Shown: positions 35,989-47,191, counted from the stretch's first letter. The stretch: DNA of 64,000 bases from Clostridium septicum (GCF_003606265.1 NZ_CP023671.1:1426001-1490000), one strand, 5' to 3'. Program-made: numbers and translations. Notes: a model not told the origin generated them from the letters alone.

Positions 35989-36231
35989 AATAAATTGCCC
36001 AATTCTCTTAGGCTCACCCCCTTAATGTAAAGTAATTATTTATTAAATTATAACACCAAAAATATAGCCCAATACCCCCAAATAAACCTACTATAATTAG
36101 CTCTTCCCCATAGATTTATTAATACTACAATTATATATTAACTTACTTTAATTTACAATTTACAATTAAATAATTAACATTTAGAACAAGTAATTTAACT
36201 TTAAAAAACAATTCTAAAAAATAAAAAATAG

Positions 36232-36252
36232 GATTTAGTTAAACTAAATCCC
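36232..36252 (-). terminator. murB terminator
   Basis: Stem GGATTTAG/CTAAATCC with a 5-nt loop, followed by TATTTTTTATTTT on the minus strand, 21 bp past the murB stop. Confidence 0.8.
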
Positions 36253-36272
36253 ATTTCTATACTACAATATTA

Positions 36273-37187
36273 TTAATCTTCACCGATTATTCTAACTTCA
36301 GGATGTAATTCTACACCAAATTGTCTTTTTACTTCATTTTGAACATGATGTATTAAATCTAATATATCTTTAGCAGTTGCTCCGCCTTTATTTATTACAA
36401 ATCCTGAATGTTTTTGAGAAACAGCTGCCCCACCTAAAGAAAAACCTTTTAAACCTGCATCTTCAATTAATTTCCCTGCAAAATATCCTTCAGGTCTTTT
36501 AAATGTACTTCCTGCTGACGGATATTCTAATGGTTGCTTAGATTCTCTCTTAAAAGTTAAATCATCAACTTTTTCTTTTATATTATTTCCATTACCTTTT
36601 TCTAGTTTAAATGTGGCTGATAAAACTATATATCCTTTTTTCATAATTACTGATGATCTATATCCTAAATCTAATTCATCATGAGTAAGAGTTAATAGAT
36701 TTCCTTCCGAGTCTATAGCCTCTGCTGACTCTATAACATGAGATATTTCTCCATTATATGCACCTGCATTCATAAAGACAGCTCCACCCACAGTCCCTGG
36801 AATTCCACAAGCAAATTCAAATCCAGTTAAAGAATTCTTTAATGCGGCATCTGAAACATCTTTTAACATAGCTCCACACTCTGCTTTAACTCTATTTTCA
36901 TTAACTTTTATATGCTTAACATTTCCAAGTTTTATAACAACGCCTCTTATTCCGCCATCTCTAACTAATAAATTAGAACCATTTCCCACTACGTAAAAAG
37001 GTATATTGTTTTTTCTGCAAACCTTAATTGTTTTTATTACTTGTTCTTTATTATTAGGTATTAATAGTATATCAGCCGGTCCACCTACTCTAAAATGAAC
37101 ATATTCTTTCATAGGGGCATCTATTTTTATACTGTCTTCACTGTAAAAATCTTTAAATAAATCCTTAAAATCCTTATATTGATTCAT
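36273..37187 (-). CDS. murB: UDP-N-acetylenolpyruvoylglucosamine reductase
   Basis: MurB makes UDP-MurNAc, using NADPH and FAD, in peptidoglycan precursor synthesis. At 304 residues it is the short type II form. The FAD domain shows [29 protein letters not shown] and [18 protein letters not shown]. The catalytic Ser is in [20 protein letters not shown], and HPEVRIIG ends the protein. It follows uvrC by 107 bp, the common clostridial order. Confidence 0.96.
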   Translation of the reverse strand: MNQYKDFKDLFKDFYSEDSIKIDAPMKEYVHFRVGGPADILLIPNNKEQVIKTIKVCRKNNIPFYVVGNGSNLLVRDGGIRGVVIKLGNVKHIKVNENRVKAECGAMLKDVSDAALKNSLTGFEFACGIPGTVGGAVFMNAGAYNGEISHVIESAEAIDSEGNLLTLTHDELDLGYRSSVIMKKGYIVLSATFKLEKGNGNNIKEKVDDLTFKRESKQPLEYPSAGSTFKRPEGYFAGKLIEDAGLKGFSLGGAAVSQKHSGFVINKGGATAKDILDLIHHVQNEVKRQFGVELHPEVRIIGED

Positions 37188-37294
37188 AACAAACTCCTTA
37201 AAAAACGTAGTAATATCTTTTCATAGTATAAATTAAAAATTTGTAATAAACAACCCATTTATATAATTTATTAGCTATTACAATTTTGTAACAG

Positions 37295-39154
37295 CTATTT
37301 TCCAAAATAATCGATTATACTTTGAGCTGATTTTTTATCTATACTTTCAGTTTCTAACAATTCTTCTAATGTAGCATTTTTTATATTTTCAACACTACCA
37401 AATTTCATAAGTAAATTTCTTCTTCTTTTCTCTCCCACATTAGGAATATCTTCTAATATAGAATGTAATGTTCTTTTATCTCTAAGACTTCTATGATAAG
37501 TAATAGCAAATCTATGTACCTCATCTTGGATTCTTCTTATCATTTGCATTAAATTTGAATGTCTATTAATAATAATTTCATTATTATTAAAAATAATTCC
37601 TCTAGTTTGATGTTTATTATCCTTAACAAGTCCACATACAGGTATATTTATGTTTAGTTTTTTTAATACATCTAAAGCTACATTTACCTGACCTTTACCA
37701 CCATCCATCATTATAAGGTCTGGAAAGCTTGAAAACTTACCTGCTGAAAAGTTCAAACTCCTCTCTTGAATTTTTTTAATTTCTTCAAGTCCATGAGTAA
37801 ATCTTCTTTCCAGGATTTCTCTCATACTATCATAATCATTAGCACCTTTTACAGATTTTATCCTAAATCTTCTATAATCACTATTTTTCGCTCTTCCTTC
37901 TTCAAAAACAACCATAGTACCAACGGAATCAACACCTTGTATATTCGATATATCATATGCTTCTATCCTAAAAGGTGCTTCATCTAAGGATAAAGATTCT
38001 TGTAATTCTAATAATGAAATCCTATTTATTTCTTTCTCTTGTAAAAACTTATCTTTAAATTTCTCTAAAGTTACTTTACCATTATTTTTAACCATCTCAA
38101 GCATATCTTTCTTTTGTCCCTTTTGAGGTATCTTAATCCATACTTTTGACCCTCTCTTTATAGTTAAAAACTCTTCTATTAAATCTAAATCTTCTATTTG
38201 TGGAACAAATATTGTTTTAGGAATTTTGGCAGTACCTCCATAAAAAGAAGTTATAAATTCACCTAAAATTTCTCCCATATTATCATTTGATGTATTTTCA
38301 AATATAAAATGCTCTCTACCAGTAATCTTACCGTCTCTAGAAAAGAAAACTTGTATACAACTATCTTTTTCATCTTGGAAAATATTGATAAAATCTTCAT
38401 CCCCTTCCATTGTTTTAAATATCTTTTGCTTTTCTGCAATGGCCTCTATAGCTGAAATTTTATCTCTAAATTCTGCTGCTTTTTCAAATTCTAAATTCAT
38501 AGATGCTTTTTCCATGCTAGATTTTAAATTAGATACTATGGTTTTATCTTTACCTTTAAGTATATCCATAATATCATTAATCATTTCTAGATATTTTTCT
38601 TTACTTACATGTCCTGCGCATGGTCCTAAGCATTTTTTTATGTGATAATTGAGACATGGTCTAACCTTTTCTCCATCTTCTTTGATTGAAAGTTTACATG
38701 TTCTAAGTGGAAATAATTTATTTATTAAATTTATAGTTTCATACACTGCAGTTCCATTAGTATATGGACCAAAATACTTACTTCCATCCTTTGCATATTT
38801 TCTTGTTACAAATACTCTAGGATAGTCATCATTTATAGTTATTTTTATAAATGGATAGAATTTATCATCCTTTAATACAATATTGTATTTAGGACTATAT
38901 TTTTTAATTAAATTACATTCTAAAATTAATGCTTCCATTTCAGTATCTGTAATTATATATTCAAACTCAGCTATATTCTTTACCATAACTCTAACCTTTT
39001 CAGAATGGTTTTTAGAGTTTTGAAAATAGCTTTTTACTCTATTCTTTAATATTTTTGCCTTACCTACATAAATAATTTCACCTAAATTATTTTTCATTAT
39101 ATATACACCAGGTTTTTCTGGTAAATTTTTTAAATGGTACTCAAAATCAAACAT
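37295..39154 (-). CDS. uvrC: Excinuclease ABC subunit C
   Basis: UvrC makes both incisions in nucleotide-excision repair. This 619-residue protein has the GIY-YIG nuclease (PGVYIMKNNLGEIIYVGKAK), a cysteine cluster (CKLSIKEDG, then CLNYHIKKCLGPC) and a UVR domain (LEFEKAAEFRDKI). The RNase H-like nuclease follows (IEAYDISNIQGVDSVGTMVVF, DLIMMDGGKGQV). The C-terminal helix-hairpin-helix is present (LEDIPNVGEKRRRNLLMKFG). It leads the uvrC-murB group. Confidence 0.97.
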   Translation of the reverse strand: MFDFEYHLKNLPEKPGVYIMKNNLGEIIYVGKAKILKNRVKSYFQNSKNHSEKVRVMVKNIAEFEYIITDTEMEALILECNLIKKYSPKYNIVLKDDKFYPFIKITINDDYPRVFVTRKYAKDGSKYFGPYTNGTAVYETINLINKLFPLRTCKLSIKEDGEKVRPCLNYHIKKCLGPCAGHVSKEKYLEMINDIMDILKGKDKTIVSNLKSSMEKASMNLEFEKAAEFRDKISAIEAIAEKQKIFKTMEGDEDFINIFQDEKDSCIQVFFSRDGKITGREHFIFENTSNDNMGEILGEFITSFYGGTAKIPKTIFVPQIEDLDLIEEFLTIKRGSKVWIKIPQKGQKKDMLEMVKNNGKVTLEKFKDKFLQEKEINRISLLELQESLSLDEAPFRIEAYDISNIQGVDSVGTMVVFEEGRAKNSDYRRFRIKSVKGANDYDSMREILERRFTHGLEEIKKIQERSLNFSAGKFSSFPDLIMMDGGKGQVNVALDVLKKLNINIPVCGLVKDNKHQTRGIIFNNNEIIINRHSNLMQMIRRIQDEVHRFAITYHRSLRDKRTLHSILEDIPNVGEKRRRNLLMKFGSVENIKNATLEELLETESIDKKSAQSIIDYFGK

Positions 39155-39216
39155 TTTATCACCAATCCCTTAGGTTTATCCACAGTTTATAAAGTACATT
39201 TTATCATATTTGTGGA

Positions 39217-39264
39217 TTAATACAATAAGGGCTTTGCAAATTTACAAAGCCCTTATTGTATTAA
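39217..39264. terminator. Very long perfect terminator hairpin
   Basis: Arms of 20 bp pair without mismatch (39217-39236 and 39245-39264), with core CAATAAGGGCTTTG and an 8-nt loop. It sits between the RfbC-like gene and uvrC and should stop minus-strand transcription strongly. Little U-tract follows beyond the stem. Confidence 0.85.
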
Positions 39265-39283
39265 CAATTTAATTTCCTATTTT

Positions 39284-39829
39284 TTAAAATGGAGAATCAA
39301 AATCTTCAAACTTTGGAAATTTTTCATCCTCTTCTTCAACTTTTATTTCACCCTTAAAATCCCATGGTATATTCAATGAACTCCAATGGATTCCCCCTCT
39401 ATATTCAGGTATAAATGGTTTTGTTACTTTATAAAAAATTAACGCTTCCTTTTCACCTTTAATATAGTATCCATGAGCACATCCTTTTGGAATATACACA
39501 AGTTCTTTATTGCTCTCATTTAAGTTTACCATAGCATATTTACCAAAAGTTTTTGAGTGCTTTCTTAAGTCTACTATTACATCTTGTATTTCTCCTTTTA
39601 TACATGTTACCAGCTTATCATGTGCTTCAGGAGGACTTTGAAAGTGCATCCCTCTTACAGCACCAGGTTTTGCAATGGCATAATATTCTTCCTTGAATTC
39701 CGTACTTAATCCATAAATGTTAAATTGAATATCATTAAACACTTTTATAAGGTCACATGTATTATTCATTGATATAGATGGTGTAATTACAAAACATCCC
39801 TCAACTTCTAATGGCTTTACTCTAAACAT
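39284..39829 (-). CDS. RfbC-like dTDP-sugar 3,5-epimerase family protein
   Basis: A 181-residue cupin of the dTDP-4-dehydrorhamnose 3,5-epimerase family. Family motifs are KPGAVRGMHFQSPPEAHDKL with the catalytic His, IQDVIVDLRKHSKTFGKY and YIPKGCAHGYYI. No other dTDP-rhamnose genes are close by and the N-terminus diverges, so its substrate may be another nucleotide sugar. It has terminators on both sides, so it is monocistronic. Confidence 0.8.
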   Translation of the reverse strand: MFRVKPLEVEGCFVITPSISMNNTCDLIKVFNDIQFNIYGLSTEFKEEYYAIAKPGAVRGMHFQSPPEAHDKLVTCIKGEIQDVIVDLRKHSKTFGKYAMVNLNESNKELVYIPKGCAHGYYIKGEKEALIFYKVTKPFIPEYRGGIHWSSLNIPWDFKGEIKVEEEDEKFPKFEDFDSPF

Positions 39830-39949
39830 TCTCTTTCCCCTCTTATCCTCAAAAGTTTACTATTTATAATTTTTCCCTGAAAATTCAAAAGAAATTCCTA
39901 CTCTTAATATATGATTTTGTAAAATAAAAGTGTTTAACTTTTAAAAATA

Positions 39950-39973
39950 GAGTGCTAAGAAAACTTAACACTC
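39950..39973 (-). terminator. Terminator of the PBP gene cluster
   Basis: Stem GAGTGCTAAG/CTTAACACTC (one mismatch), 4-nt loop, followed by TATTTTTAAA on the minus strand. Confidence 0.75.
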
Positions 39974-39994
39974 CATAAATATATTCTTTAATAA

Positions 39995-41470
39995 TTATTC
40001 ACCTAAAACAGCCATTCTAACTACCTTAGATGCTATTTCTGCTGCTGTTCCTGCACCATTTTCCCCATTTTCAACTATTACTGCTACTGCAATTTTAGGA
40101 TCATCTAATGGTGCTGCTGTTATGAACCATCCATGTGGAACTGCATCTGTACCATCTGGTAATTTATAATCTGCTGTACCCGTTTTAGCTCCAGCATTTG
40201 TTCCATCAAAAGCTGGCCATCTATATATATTATTTGATACTAGATATCCCATATATGATTTAACTGTTTCTGCTGTATCTTTTGATATTACATTATCTTT
40301 TAAAACTTTATTTGAAATTTCTCTAATTAAATTACCATCTTTATCAACTATTTTATTAACTAACTTAGGTTGCATCAATACTCCATCATTAGCTACTGTT
40401 GCCGCCATTATAGCCATTTGCATAGGTGTTACTACAACACTTCCTTGACCAATACCACTTTGTGCTATATTCCCTTCTTCATAAGATTCTAAAGTAGGGA
40501 ACTCACTTACTGATATTGAAACACCTTCTGCTGGTATTCTTGAATTAAATCCAAATTTTTCTGCAGTAGCTTTTAATTTATCATTTCCTAGCTCCATTGC
40601 TAATGTCCCAAAAACAACATTACTTGAAACTCTATAGGCTGTTCTTAAATCAATATTTCCATGAGCTTGATACATATAGTTATTTAATGTTGAACCATCT
40701 GCAAATGTTATTTTACCAGTATCATTAAAAATTCTTCCTGTTACAGAAGGATTATTTTCTATTGCACTTGATAATGTTATTGTTTTAAAAACTGATCCTG
40801 GTGGATAAACACCATTTACAGCTCTATTTATAAGTTTATTATCTGTATTTGCTCCTGAATTAGCATCATTTATTACTTGCTCTAAATTTGCTGGATCATA
40901 TGTTGGTTTTGAAACCATAGCTAATATTTCTCCTGTTTTAGGGTTTAAAGCTACAACTGACCCTTTCATATCTCCTAATGCATCGTATGCTACTTTTTGA
41001 ATGTTATAATCTAATGTAGTTACTAATCCATTTCCTACCTTCTTATCTTCTTCTTTATCCCTTTCAGAAAAGGCTTTCTTCAAGTCAAAATCCTTAAATA
41101 AGTTTCTAAATCCAGTTGTAAAAGTATTATATGTTGAAAGTTCACTATCAAATTCTTCTTCTAACCCTGTAAGTCCATATCTTTCATCAACATATCCTAA
41201 AGCATGAACATAAAGATCACCCTGCAAATACTCTCTCTTTTGCGTTAAAGTATCTTGACGCTCACTTTTTGTTAAGGGATTTCCTTGCCTATCATAGATA
41301 GTTCCTCTTAAAACTTCATTTCTTTTTGCCCATAATCTTACATTTTTAGGATCTTCCGCAATATCAGGACCTTTGAATAATTGAAAGTAGGCCATATATG
41401 ATATTAATCCTATAAAGCAAAAAAGGAACACCACCATAACATTTCTAACACTTTTTGCTAAATCATTCAT
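39995..41470 (-). CDS. Class B penicillin-binding protein (PbpA-like)
   Basis: A 491-residue peptidoglycan transpeptidase with one N-terminal membrane helix (about 12-32). The three active-site motifs are GSVFKT (SxxK), VSSNVVF (SxN) and GAKTGTAD (KTG). A short pedestal domain contains RGTIYDRQGNPL. It is coupled to a SEDS glycosyltransferase gene 3 bp upstream and an FHA gene before that. That set is typical of clostridia and actinobacteria and builds wall during elongation, division or spore formation. Confidence 0.92.
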   Translation of the reverse strand: MNDLAKSVRNVMVVFLFCFIGLISYMAYFQLFKGPDIAEDPKNVRLWAKRNEVLRGTIYDRQGNPLTKSERQDTLTQKREYLQGDLYVHALGYVDERYGLTGLEEEFDSELSTYNTFTTGFRNLFKDFDLKKAFSERDKEEDKKVGNGLVTTLDYNIQKVAYDALGDMKGSVVALNPKTGEILAMVSKPTYDPANLEQVINDANSGANTDNKLINRAVNGVYPPGSVFKTITLSSAIENNPSVTGRIFNDTGKITFADGSTLNNYMYQAHGNIDLRTAYRVSSNVVFGTLAMELGNDKLKATAEKFGFNSRIPAEGVSISVSEFPTLESYEEGNIAQSGIGQGSVVVTPMQMAIMAATVANDGVLMQPKLVNKIVDKDGNLIREISNKVLKDNVISKDTAETVKSYMGYLVSNNIYRWPAFDGTNAGAKTGTADYKLPDGTDAVPHGWFITAAPLDDPKIAVAVIVENGENGAGTAAEIASKVVRMAVLGE

Positions 41471-41473
41471 ATA

Positions 41474-42697
41474 TTATGCCTCCTCAGAAATCTTTTGCAA
41501 TATACCTAGAGTAAAGAATATTGTTATCATTGAACTACCACCATAACTAATAAGTGGTAATGTTATTCCTGTAAGAGGAATTACTTTAAAAATTCCACCA
41601 ATAATAACTAATGTTTGACATGCTATCATTGTACTAAACCCTACTGCTGATAATTGACTAAATTTCTCATTTGTAACAAATGCAGCTCTTATACCTCTAT
41701 AGAATAATAAGAAATATATTATCATAATTCCAACTGCAAATATCATACCAAGTTCTTCACAAACAACTGCAAATATAAAATCACTTGTATTTACAGGTAT
41801 AAATTCTGGATATCCCTTACCAAGCCCTACACCAAATAGTCCGCCTGATGATATAGCATATAATCCTTGTACTATTTGCATACCTTGATCATTAGCATAT
41901 TTCCAAGGATCTAACCAAATCATTACTCTGTTTCTTACGTGTCCAAACATTTTATAAGCTCCAACTGCACCTATTGCTGATAACCCTAAACAAGTAAATA
42001 CATATTTTTTCTTTGATGTTGCTATATATAACATAGTCACTGAGATACCAAAGAAAATTAATGCTGATCCTAAATCTGTTTGAAGTACCATACAAGCTAA
42101 TGAGTACATAGCTATTAATGCTGGTTCTATTAATTGTTTAAACTCTTCTTTTAAATTTTTCTTGCTTTCATACTTCATTAATGCCGCTGCCAAATATAAT
42201 ACTAATGCTATCTTCCCAAATTCAGATGGTTGGAATCCAAAGCCAGCAACATACACCCAGTTTTTAGCTCCATATATTTCTTTTCCTAATATTAGAGCCA
42301 TAGGCATTAATACTAAGGTTAATATCATATATATTCTTTTATATTTTGCAAAACTCTTTAAGTCTGGTAATATAACTACTATTGCAATATATGAAATTAT
42401 TCCTAAAACAACCCATATAAGTTGTTTCATTGCTTCTGATGGATTTATTCTATATATTACTGCTATCCCAACTACAGCTAAAATACTTGAGAAAATCAAC
42501 ATAAATTTATCTCCATCAGGATAAAACTTTCTTATTACATAATGGGAGTATCCTATTATTAAACATAATATAACTCCCATTCCAAGTGCTTTGTAATCAA
42601 ATGGTTTCTTTAACAAGGCAAGATTAGTAAAAAGAAGTAAACATAGTAGATAGATTAGCTTAAGAACTCTCTTTTCTAACTTTAAAGTACTTTTCAT
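41474..42697 (-). CDS. SEDS peptidoglycan glycosyltransferase (FtsW/RodA/SpoVE)
   Basis: A 407-residue, roughly ten-helix SEDS protein that polymerises lipid II together with its class B PBP. Conserved stretches include GAKNWVYVAGFGFQPSEFGK, the loop QTDLGSALIFFGI with the catalytic Asp, GVGLGKGYPEFIPVNTSDFI and PLTGITLPLISYGGSSM. It lies 3 bp upstream of the PBP gene. FtsW, RodA and SpoVE cannot be told apart by sequence alone. Confidence 0.92.
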   Translation of the reverse strand: MKSTLKLEKRVLKLIYLLCLLLFTNLALLKKPFDYKALGMGVILCLIIGYSHYVIRKFYPDGDKFMLIFSSILAVVGIAVIYRINPSEAMKQLIWVVLGIISYIAIVVILPDLKSFAKYKRIYMILTLVLMPMALILGKEIYGAKNWVYVAGFGFQPSEFGKIALVLYLAAALMKYESKKNLKEEFKQLIEPALIAMYSLACMVLQTDLGSALIFFGISVTMLYIATSKKKYVFTCLGLSAIGAVGAYKMFGHVRNRVMIWLDPWKYANDQGMQIVQGLYAISSGGLFGVGLGKGYPEFIPVNTSDFIFAVVCEELGMIFAVGIMIIYFLLFYRGIRAAFVTNEKFSQLSAVGFSTMIACQTLVIIGGIFKVIPLTGITLPLISYGGSSMITIFFTLGILQKISEEA

Positions 42698-42707
42698 AAC
42701 TTCACCT

Positions 42708-43160
42708 CTATTTTTTATCTGATCTTATAACCTTAAAAATTGCACTTCCTATTTTTATTTTGTCATTTGGCTTTAATTTAAAGCTTCCATTTATTTTCTC
42801 CTCATTTACAAAAACTCCATTTGTACTATTTAAATCTTCAATAAATACTTCATTATTTTTAACTATAAGTTTAGCATGATTTCCAGAAACATAAGGTTCT
42901 GACAATTGTATAGTGTTATCTTCTCTTCTTCCTATAGTTAGTGGAGCTCTTAATAGCAATAAGGTTCCTTCTTCGAGATTTGGATTATCTCCTGATCTCA
43001 AGACCTCTATACCATAATTTTTCTTACCTGAAGCTTGTTTCCTTTTTCCACCACTTTTAACGTCTTTGTACATGATCTTTAATGCATAGTAAATTATAAA
43101 ATATAATATAATAATAAATACTATACCAAAGACAAAAGTCATCAGTCTTGAAAAACTCAT
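42708..43160 (-). CDS. Membrane-anchored FHA-domain protein
   Basis: A 150-residue protein with one N-terminal helix (FGIVFIIILYFIIYYALKI) and a C-terminal forkhead-associated domain, which binds phosphothreonine. FHA motifs are TIGRREDNTIQL, SGNHAKLIV and DLNSTNGVFVNEEKI. It leads the FHA-SEDS-PBP group, with 10 bp to the SEDS gene. By analogy with FhaA/FhaB clusters, it may link Ser/Thr kinase signals to wall synthesis. Confidence 0.9.
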   Translation of the reverse strand: MSFSRLMTFVFGIVFIIILYFIIYYALKIMYKDVKSGGKRKQASGKKNYGIEVLRSGDNPNLEEGTLLLLRAPLTIGRREDNTIQLSEPYVSGNHAKLIVKNNEVFIEDLNSTNGVFVNEEKINGSFKLKPNDKIKIGSAIFKVIRSDKK

Positions 43161-43236
43161 CTCTTCACCTCTAAATTAATATATTATTACCATTATATAT
43201 TAAAACTTCTAGAATAAAATAACAAGTATTAAGTAA

Positions 43237-46062
43237 TTATCTTAACATCTTCTTAAGATATTTGCCTGTATATGAATTTTCTAAAGTGCTTATTTTTTCT
43301 GGAGTTCCAACTCCTACTATAGTTCCTCCCTTATCTCCACCTTCCGGACCAAGATCTATAATATAATCAGCGCACTTTATCATATCTAAATTATGTTCAA
43401 TAACTACTACAGTATTTCCTCCTTCAACTAATCTTTGAAGAATTTCTACTAATCTATTTACATCATCTATATGCAATCCTGTTGTTGGTTCATCTAGAAT
43501 ATATAATGTCTTTCCTGTACTTCTTTTTGATAATTCGAATGCTAGTTTAATTCTTTGTGCTTCACCACCAGATAACTGTGTTGATGGTTGACCTAATCTT
43601 ATATATCCAAGTCCTACATCATTTAATGTCTCAAGCTTATTTTTTATTCTTGGAATATTTTCAAAGAATTTTAATGCTTCTTCTACTGTCATATTTAAAA
43701 CATCATCTATAGATTTTCCTTTATATTTAACTTCTAAAGTTTCTCTATTGTATCTCTTTCCTTTACATACCTCACAAGGTACATATACATCTGATAAAAA
43801 CTGCATTTCTATTTTAATTATTCCATCACCTGAACAAGCCTCACATCTTCCGCCTTTAACATTAAAGCTAAATCTACCTGGTTTATAACCTCTCATTTTA
43901 GCTTCAGGTGTCGTTGAAAATAATTCTCTTATTATGTCAAAAGTTCCTGTATAAGTTGCTGGATTTGATCTTGGAGTTCTTCCTATAGGACTTTGATCTA
44001 TATCTATGATTTTATCTATAAATTCTGCACCTTTAATCTCTTTATGTGCTCCTACTGGATTTTTGCTTCTATTTACAATTCTATTTAATCCTTTATAAAG
44101 TATTTCATTTACTAAAGTACTTTTTCCTGAACCAGAAACTCCAGTAATCATAGTTAAAGTTCCAAGTGGTATATCTACATTTACATTTTTTAAATTATTT
44201 TCTTTAGCACCTTTTATACTTATCTTATTACCATTTCCTTTTCTTCTTTTCTCTGGAATCTTAACCTCTTTTTTTCCCGTTAAATATTGACCAGTTATAG
44301 AATCATCACAATTTTTAATTACATCTATTGGTCCAGCAGCAACTATTTCACCACCATGCTCACCAGCTCTTGGCCCTATATCTACTATATAATCTGCTTC
44401 CTTTATAGTATCATCATCATGTTCAACAACAATAACAGTATTTCCTACATCTCTTAGGTTTTTTAAAGTTTTAATTAATCTATCATTATCCCTTTGATGC
44501 AATCCTATACTAGGTTCATCAAGTATATATAACACTCCCATAAGAGCTGATCCAATTTGAGTTGCAAGTCTTATTCTTTGTGACTCTCCTCCAGATAATG
44601 TTCCCGAATTTCTTGATAAATTTAAATAATCTAATCCTACATCTATTAAAAAGTTTAACCTGCTACTTATTTCCTTAATTATTTGATCACTTATAATTTT
44701 ATCTTTTTCTGAAAACTCAAGAGAATCTAAGTACTCAAGCTCTTCTCTAATAGGCATTTTAACAAATTCATAAATATTTTTACTTCCAACCTTTATTGCT
44801 AAAGCTTCTTTTCTTAATCTTGCTCCTTTACATTTAGGACAATAACTATTACTCATATATTGCTCTATGTCAGCTTTAATTATATCTGAATTTGTTTCTC
44901 TATATCTTCGCTTTAAAGAGTTAATTTCACCTTCATAAGCATAGGAATATTGAGCTTTTACTCCTTCTTTAGTATAAATAACATTTAATTTTTTTCCTTT
45001 TGTTCCATAAAGAATTAAGTCAATATGTTCTTTTGGCATTTCTTTTACTGGTCTACTTAAATCTATATCATATTCTTCACTTAAAGCTTTTAATATAGCA
45101 AATGTCCAAGAATCATCTTTTAATCTTCCGTCTCCCCAAGTAGCTATTGCACCTTCTAAAATACTTAATTCTTTATTTGGTATTATTAAATTTTCATCTA
45201 ATTCTATTAAACTTCCAAGACCATCACAATAATCACATTTTCCAAAAGGTGAGTTAAATGAAAATAATCTTGGCTCTATTTCATCTATACTTAATCCGCA
45301 TTCTGGACAAGCAAACTTTTCACTAAATAAAATATCTTCTCCACCTATTACATTTATAACTACTAATCCTTCTGCAAGTTTAAGCGCTGTCTCTATAGAG
45401 TCACTTAATCTTCCTTCTATACCTTCTTTAAGAATTATTCTGTCTACTACGGCTTCAATATTGTGTTTTTTATTTTTATCTAAGGAAATTTCCTCTTCTG
45501 TTAGATCATATATTTCCCCATCTACTCTAGCTCTTACAAAACCATTTTTCTTTATATTTTCTAAAACTTTCTCATGAGTCCCTTTTTTCCCCCTAATTAT
45601 TGGAGCTAAAACTTGAATCTTAGTTTTATCTCCAAGAGTAACTACTCCATCCACAATTTGATCAACAGATTGTTTAGAAATTTCTATATTACATTTTGGA
45701 CAATACGGCACTCCCACTCTTGCATATAGTAATCTTAAATAATCATATATTTCTGTTACTGTTCCAACTGTTGAACGTGGATTTTTACTTGTAGTTTTTT
45801 GATCTATTGATATAGCTGGTGATAAACCCTCTATATATTCAACATCTGGTTTATCCATTTGACCTAAGAATTGTCTTGCATAGGAAGATAAAGACTCTAC
45901 ATATCTTCTTTGACCTTCTGCGTAAAGAGTATCAAAAGCTAAAGAAGACTTTCCTGAGCCAGATAGCCCAGTAAATACTATTAATTTATCTCTTGGTATC
46001 TCTAGAGAAACATTTTTTAAGTTATGAACCTTAGCTCCTTTTATAATAATTTTATCTTTCAT
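43237..46062 (-). CDS. uvrA: Excinuclease ABC subunit A
   Basis: UvrA is the damage-recognition ATPase of nucleotide-excision repair, here 941 residues. It has two ABC modules, with Walker A motifs [15 protein letters not shown] and [15 protein letters not shown] and signatures [14 protein letters not shown] and [15 protein letters not shown]. Zinc clusters are [10 protein letters not shown]...CDYC and CEACSGDG...CEVC. In most Firmicutes uvrA directly follows uvrB. Here six genes lie between them. Confidence 0.97.
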   Translation of the reverse strand: MKDKIIIKGAKVHNLKNVSLEIPRDKLIVFTGLSGSGKSSLAFDTLYAEGQRRYVESLSSYARQFLGQMDKPDVEYIEGLSPAISIDQKTTSKNPRSTVGTVTEIYDYLRLLYARVGVPYCPKCNIEISKQSVDQIVDGVVTLGDKTKIQVLAPIIRGKKGTHEKVLENIKKNGFVRARVDGEIYDLTEEEISLDKNKKHNIEAVVDRIILKEGIEGRLSDSIETALKLAEGLVVINVIGGEDILFSEKFACPECGLSIDEIEPRLFSFNSPFGKCDYCDGLGSLIELDENLIIPNKELSILEGAIATWGDGRLKDDSWTFAILKALSEEYDIDLSRPVKEMPKEHIDLILYGTKGKKLNVIYTKEGVKAQYSYAYEGEINSLKRRYRETNSDIIKADIEQYMSNSYCPKCKGARLRKEALAIKVGSKNIYEFVKMPIREELEYLDSLEFSEKDKIISDQIIKEISSRLNFLIDVGLDYLNLSRNSGTLSGGESQRIRLATQIGSALMGVLYILDEPSIGLHQRDNDRLIKTLKNLRDVGNTVIVVEHDDDTIKEADYIVDIGPRAGEHGGEIVAAGPIDVIKNCDDSITGQYLTGKKEVKIPEKRRKGNGNKISIKGAKENNLKNVNVDIPLGTLTMITGVSGSGKSTLVNEILYKGLNRIVNRSKNPVGAHKEIKGAEFIDKIIDIDQSPIGRTPRSNPATYTGTFDIIRELFSTTPEAKMRGYKPGRFSFNVKGGRCEACSGDGIIKIEMQFLSDVYVPCEVCKGKRYNRETLEVKYKGKSIDDVLNMTVEEALKFFENIPRIKNKLETLNDVGLGYIRLGQPSTQLSGGEAQRIKLAFELSKRSTGKTLYILDEPTTGLHIDDVNRLVEILQRLVEGGNTVVVIEHNLDMIKCADYIIDLGPEGGDKGGTIVGVGTPEKISTLENSYTGKYLKKMLR

Positions 46063-46222
46063 TATGTTAATGCCCCTTTTCTCATTTATAATCTTAGTTT
46101 TTACTTATTCATTTCAAAATAATCTCGAACAAACATTCTTTATTACATTGTAAATTTCTTTATATTTATTGTCAATTATACCTTGTTAATAAAAATTATT
46201 ACTTAAAATATTATAAGAATAA

Positions 46223-46261
46223 AAAAAGATAATTTATATTTATAAAATAAATTATCTTTTT
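46223..46261. terminator. AT-rich terminator between uvrA and the small membrane gene
   Basis: AAAAAGATAATTTAT pairs with its complement over 15 bp, with a 9-nt loop. It follows the small gene on the minus strand. Confidence 0.65.
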
Positions 46262-46302
46262 ATCTACAAAAACTATTAATATTAATTTATAATCTAAAGA
46301 TT

Positions 46303-46479
46303 CTATTTTGAAACCTTTAATGTCTTCTTATAGACTAAGCTATTTTCATAAAAAAATGTAAACCAAACCAAATTAATCATGGCTAATAAATACATATATT
46401 CATGTGACCAAAATGCTCTTAACCCAATTAAAGAAAATAATCCGAGTAATCCTACATATTTGTATTTGTTATAGTCCAT
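46303..46479 (-). CDS. Small membrane protein, 58 residues
   Basis: A short gene: MDYNKYKYVGLLGLFSLIGL, then RAFWSHEYMYLLAMINLVWF, TFFYENSLVYKKTLKVSK and a stop. It has two hydrophobic segments and basic ends, and an AGAGGGG about 10 bases before the ATG. It is followed by its own terminator. It resembles the small DUF3796-type membrane proteins, but I am not sure. It lies 37 bp downstream of the CitB-like regulator gene and may be co-transcribed. Confidence 0.6.
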   Translation of the reverse strand: MDYNKYKYVGLLGLFSLIGLRAFWSHEYMYLLAMINLVWFTFFYENSLVYKKTLKVSK

Positions 46480-46516
46480 AATTTAGCATCCCCTCTCATT
46501 ACCATATTTACCTATA

Positions 46517-47191
46517 TTATACCATACTATTTTTATATTCGTATTTATATTCAGGTCTTCCAATATTACCATAAGTTATGGTAGAAGATACCTTTCCTAC
46601 TTCCTCCAAATACTCCATATATTTTTTTATAGTTACATTACTTATACCTAATTCACTAGCAATTTCCCTTATTGTCCATATAGTACCTATGTTTTCCTCT
46701 AAAAAGTCAGTTAATTTTTTAAGCGTCTTTTCATTTAATCCTTTTGGTAAATCTAAAGTAATCTCAACTTTTGATAAATTATCAATTTGCTTTTGTTTTA
46801 TACCAGTACATTCTTTTAATAAATTATCTTTTGCTAAAAACTTATTAATAGCTTCCTGAAATCTATCAAATTCAAATGGTTTTATTAAGTAATCAACTAC
46901 ACCATAAGCAAAGGCACATTTTATTTTTTCCACCTTATTAGTAGCTGTTATCATTATTACATCTACTAATATTCCTTCAGCTCTAATTGCTTTTAATATT
47001 TCAATTCCATTTTCCTTTGGTAAATACACATCTAATAAAATAAGATCTATGGATTTGCTTTTTAATATTTTAATAGCCTTATCCTTTTCTGATACTACAT
47101 CTTCTACTAAAAAGCCCTTTATAGATTCAACATACTTTCTATTTATTAGAGCTACCATAGGATCATCTTCAATTATCATTACTTTTTTCAT
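46517..47191 (-). CDS. CitB/DcuR-type response regulator
   Basis: A 224-residue regulator of the citrate/malate-sensing class. The receiver shows VMIIEDDPMVALINRKYVE, the phospho-Asp in LILLDVYLPKENG and the Lys in DYLIKPFEFDRF. The C-terminal helix-turn-helix (TIREIASELGISNVTIKKYM) is typical of CitB. I start it at the ATG at 47191 behind AAAGGAGAGGG; it overlaps the kinase gene by 23 bp. The probable targets are the dehydrogenase and permease genes next door. Confidence 0.9.
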   Translation of the reverse strand: MKKVMIIEDDPMVALINRKYVESIKGFLVEDVVSEKDKAIKILKSKSIDLILLDVYLPKENGIEILKAIRAEGILVDVIMITATNKVEKIKCAFAYGVVDYLIKPFEFDRFQEAINKFLAKDNLLKECTGIKQKQIDNLSKVEITLDLPKGLNEKTLKKLTDFLEENIGTIWTIREIASELGISNVTIKKYMEYLEEVGKVSSTITYGNIGRPEYKYEYKNSMV

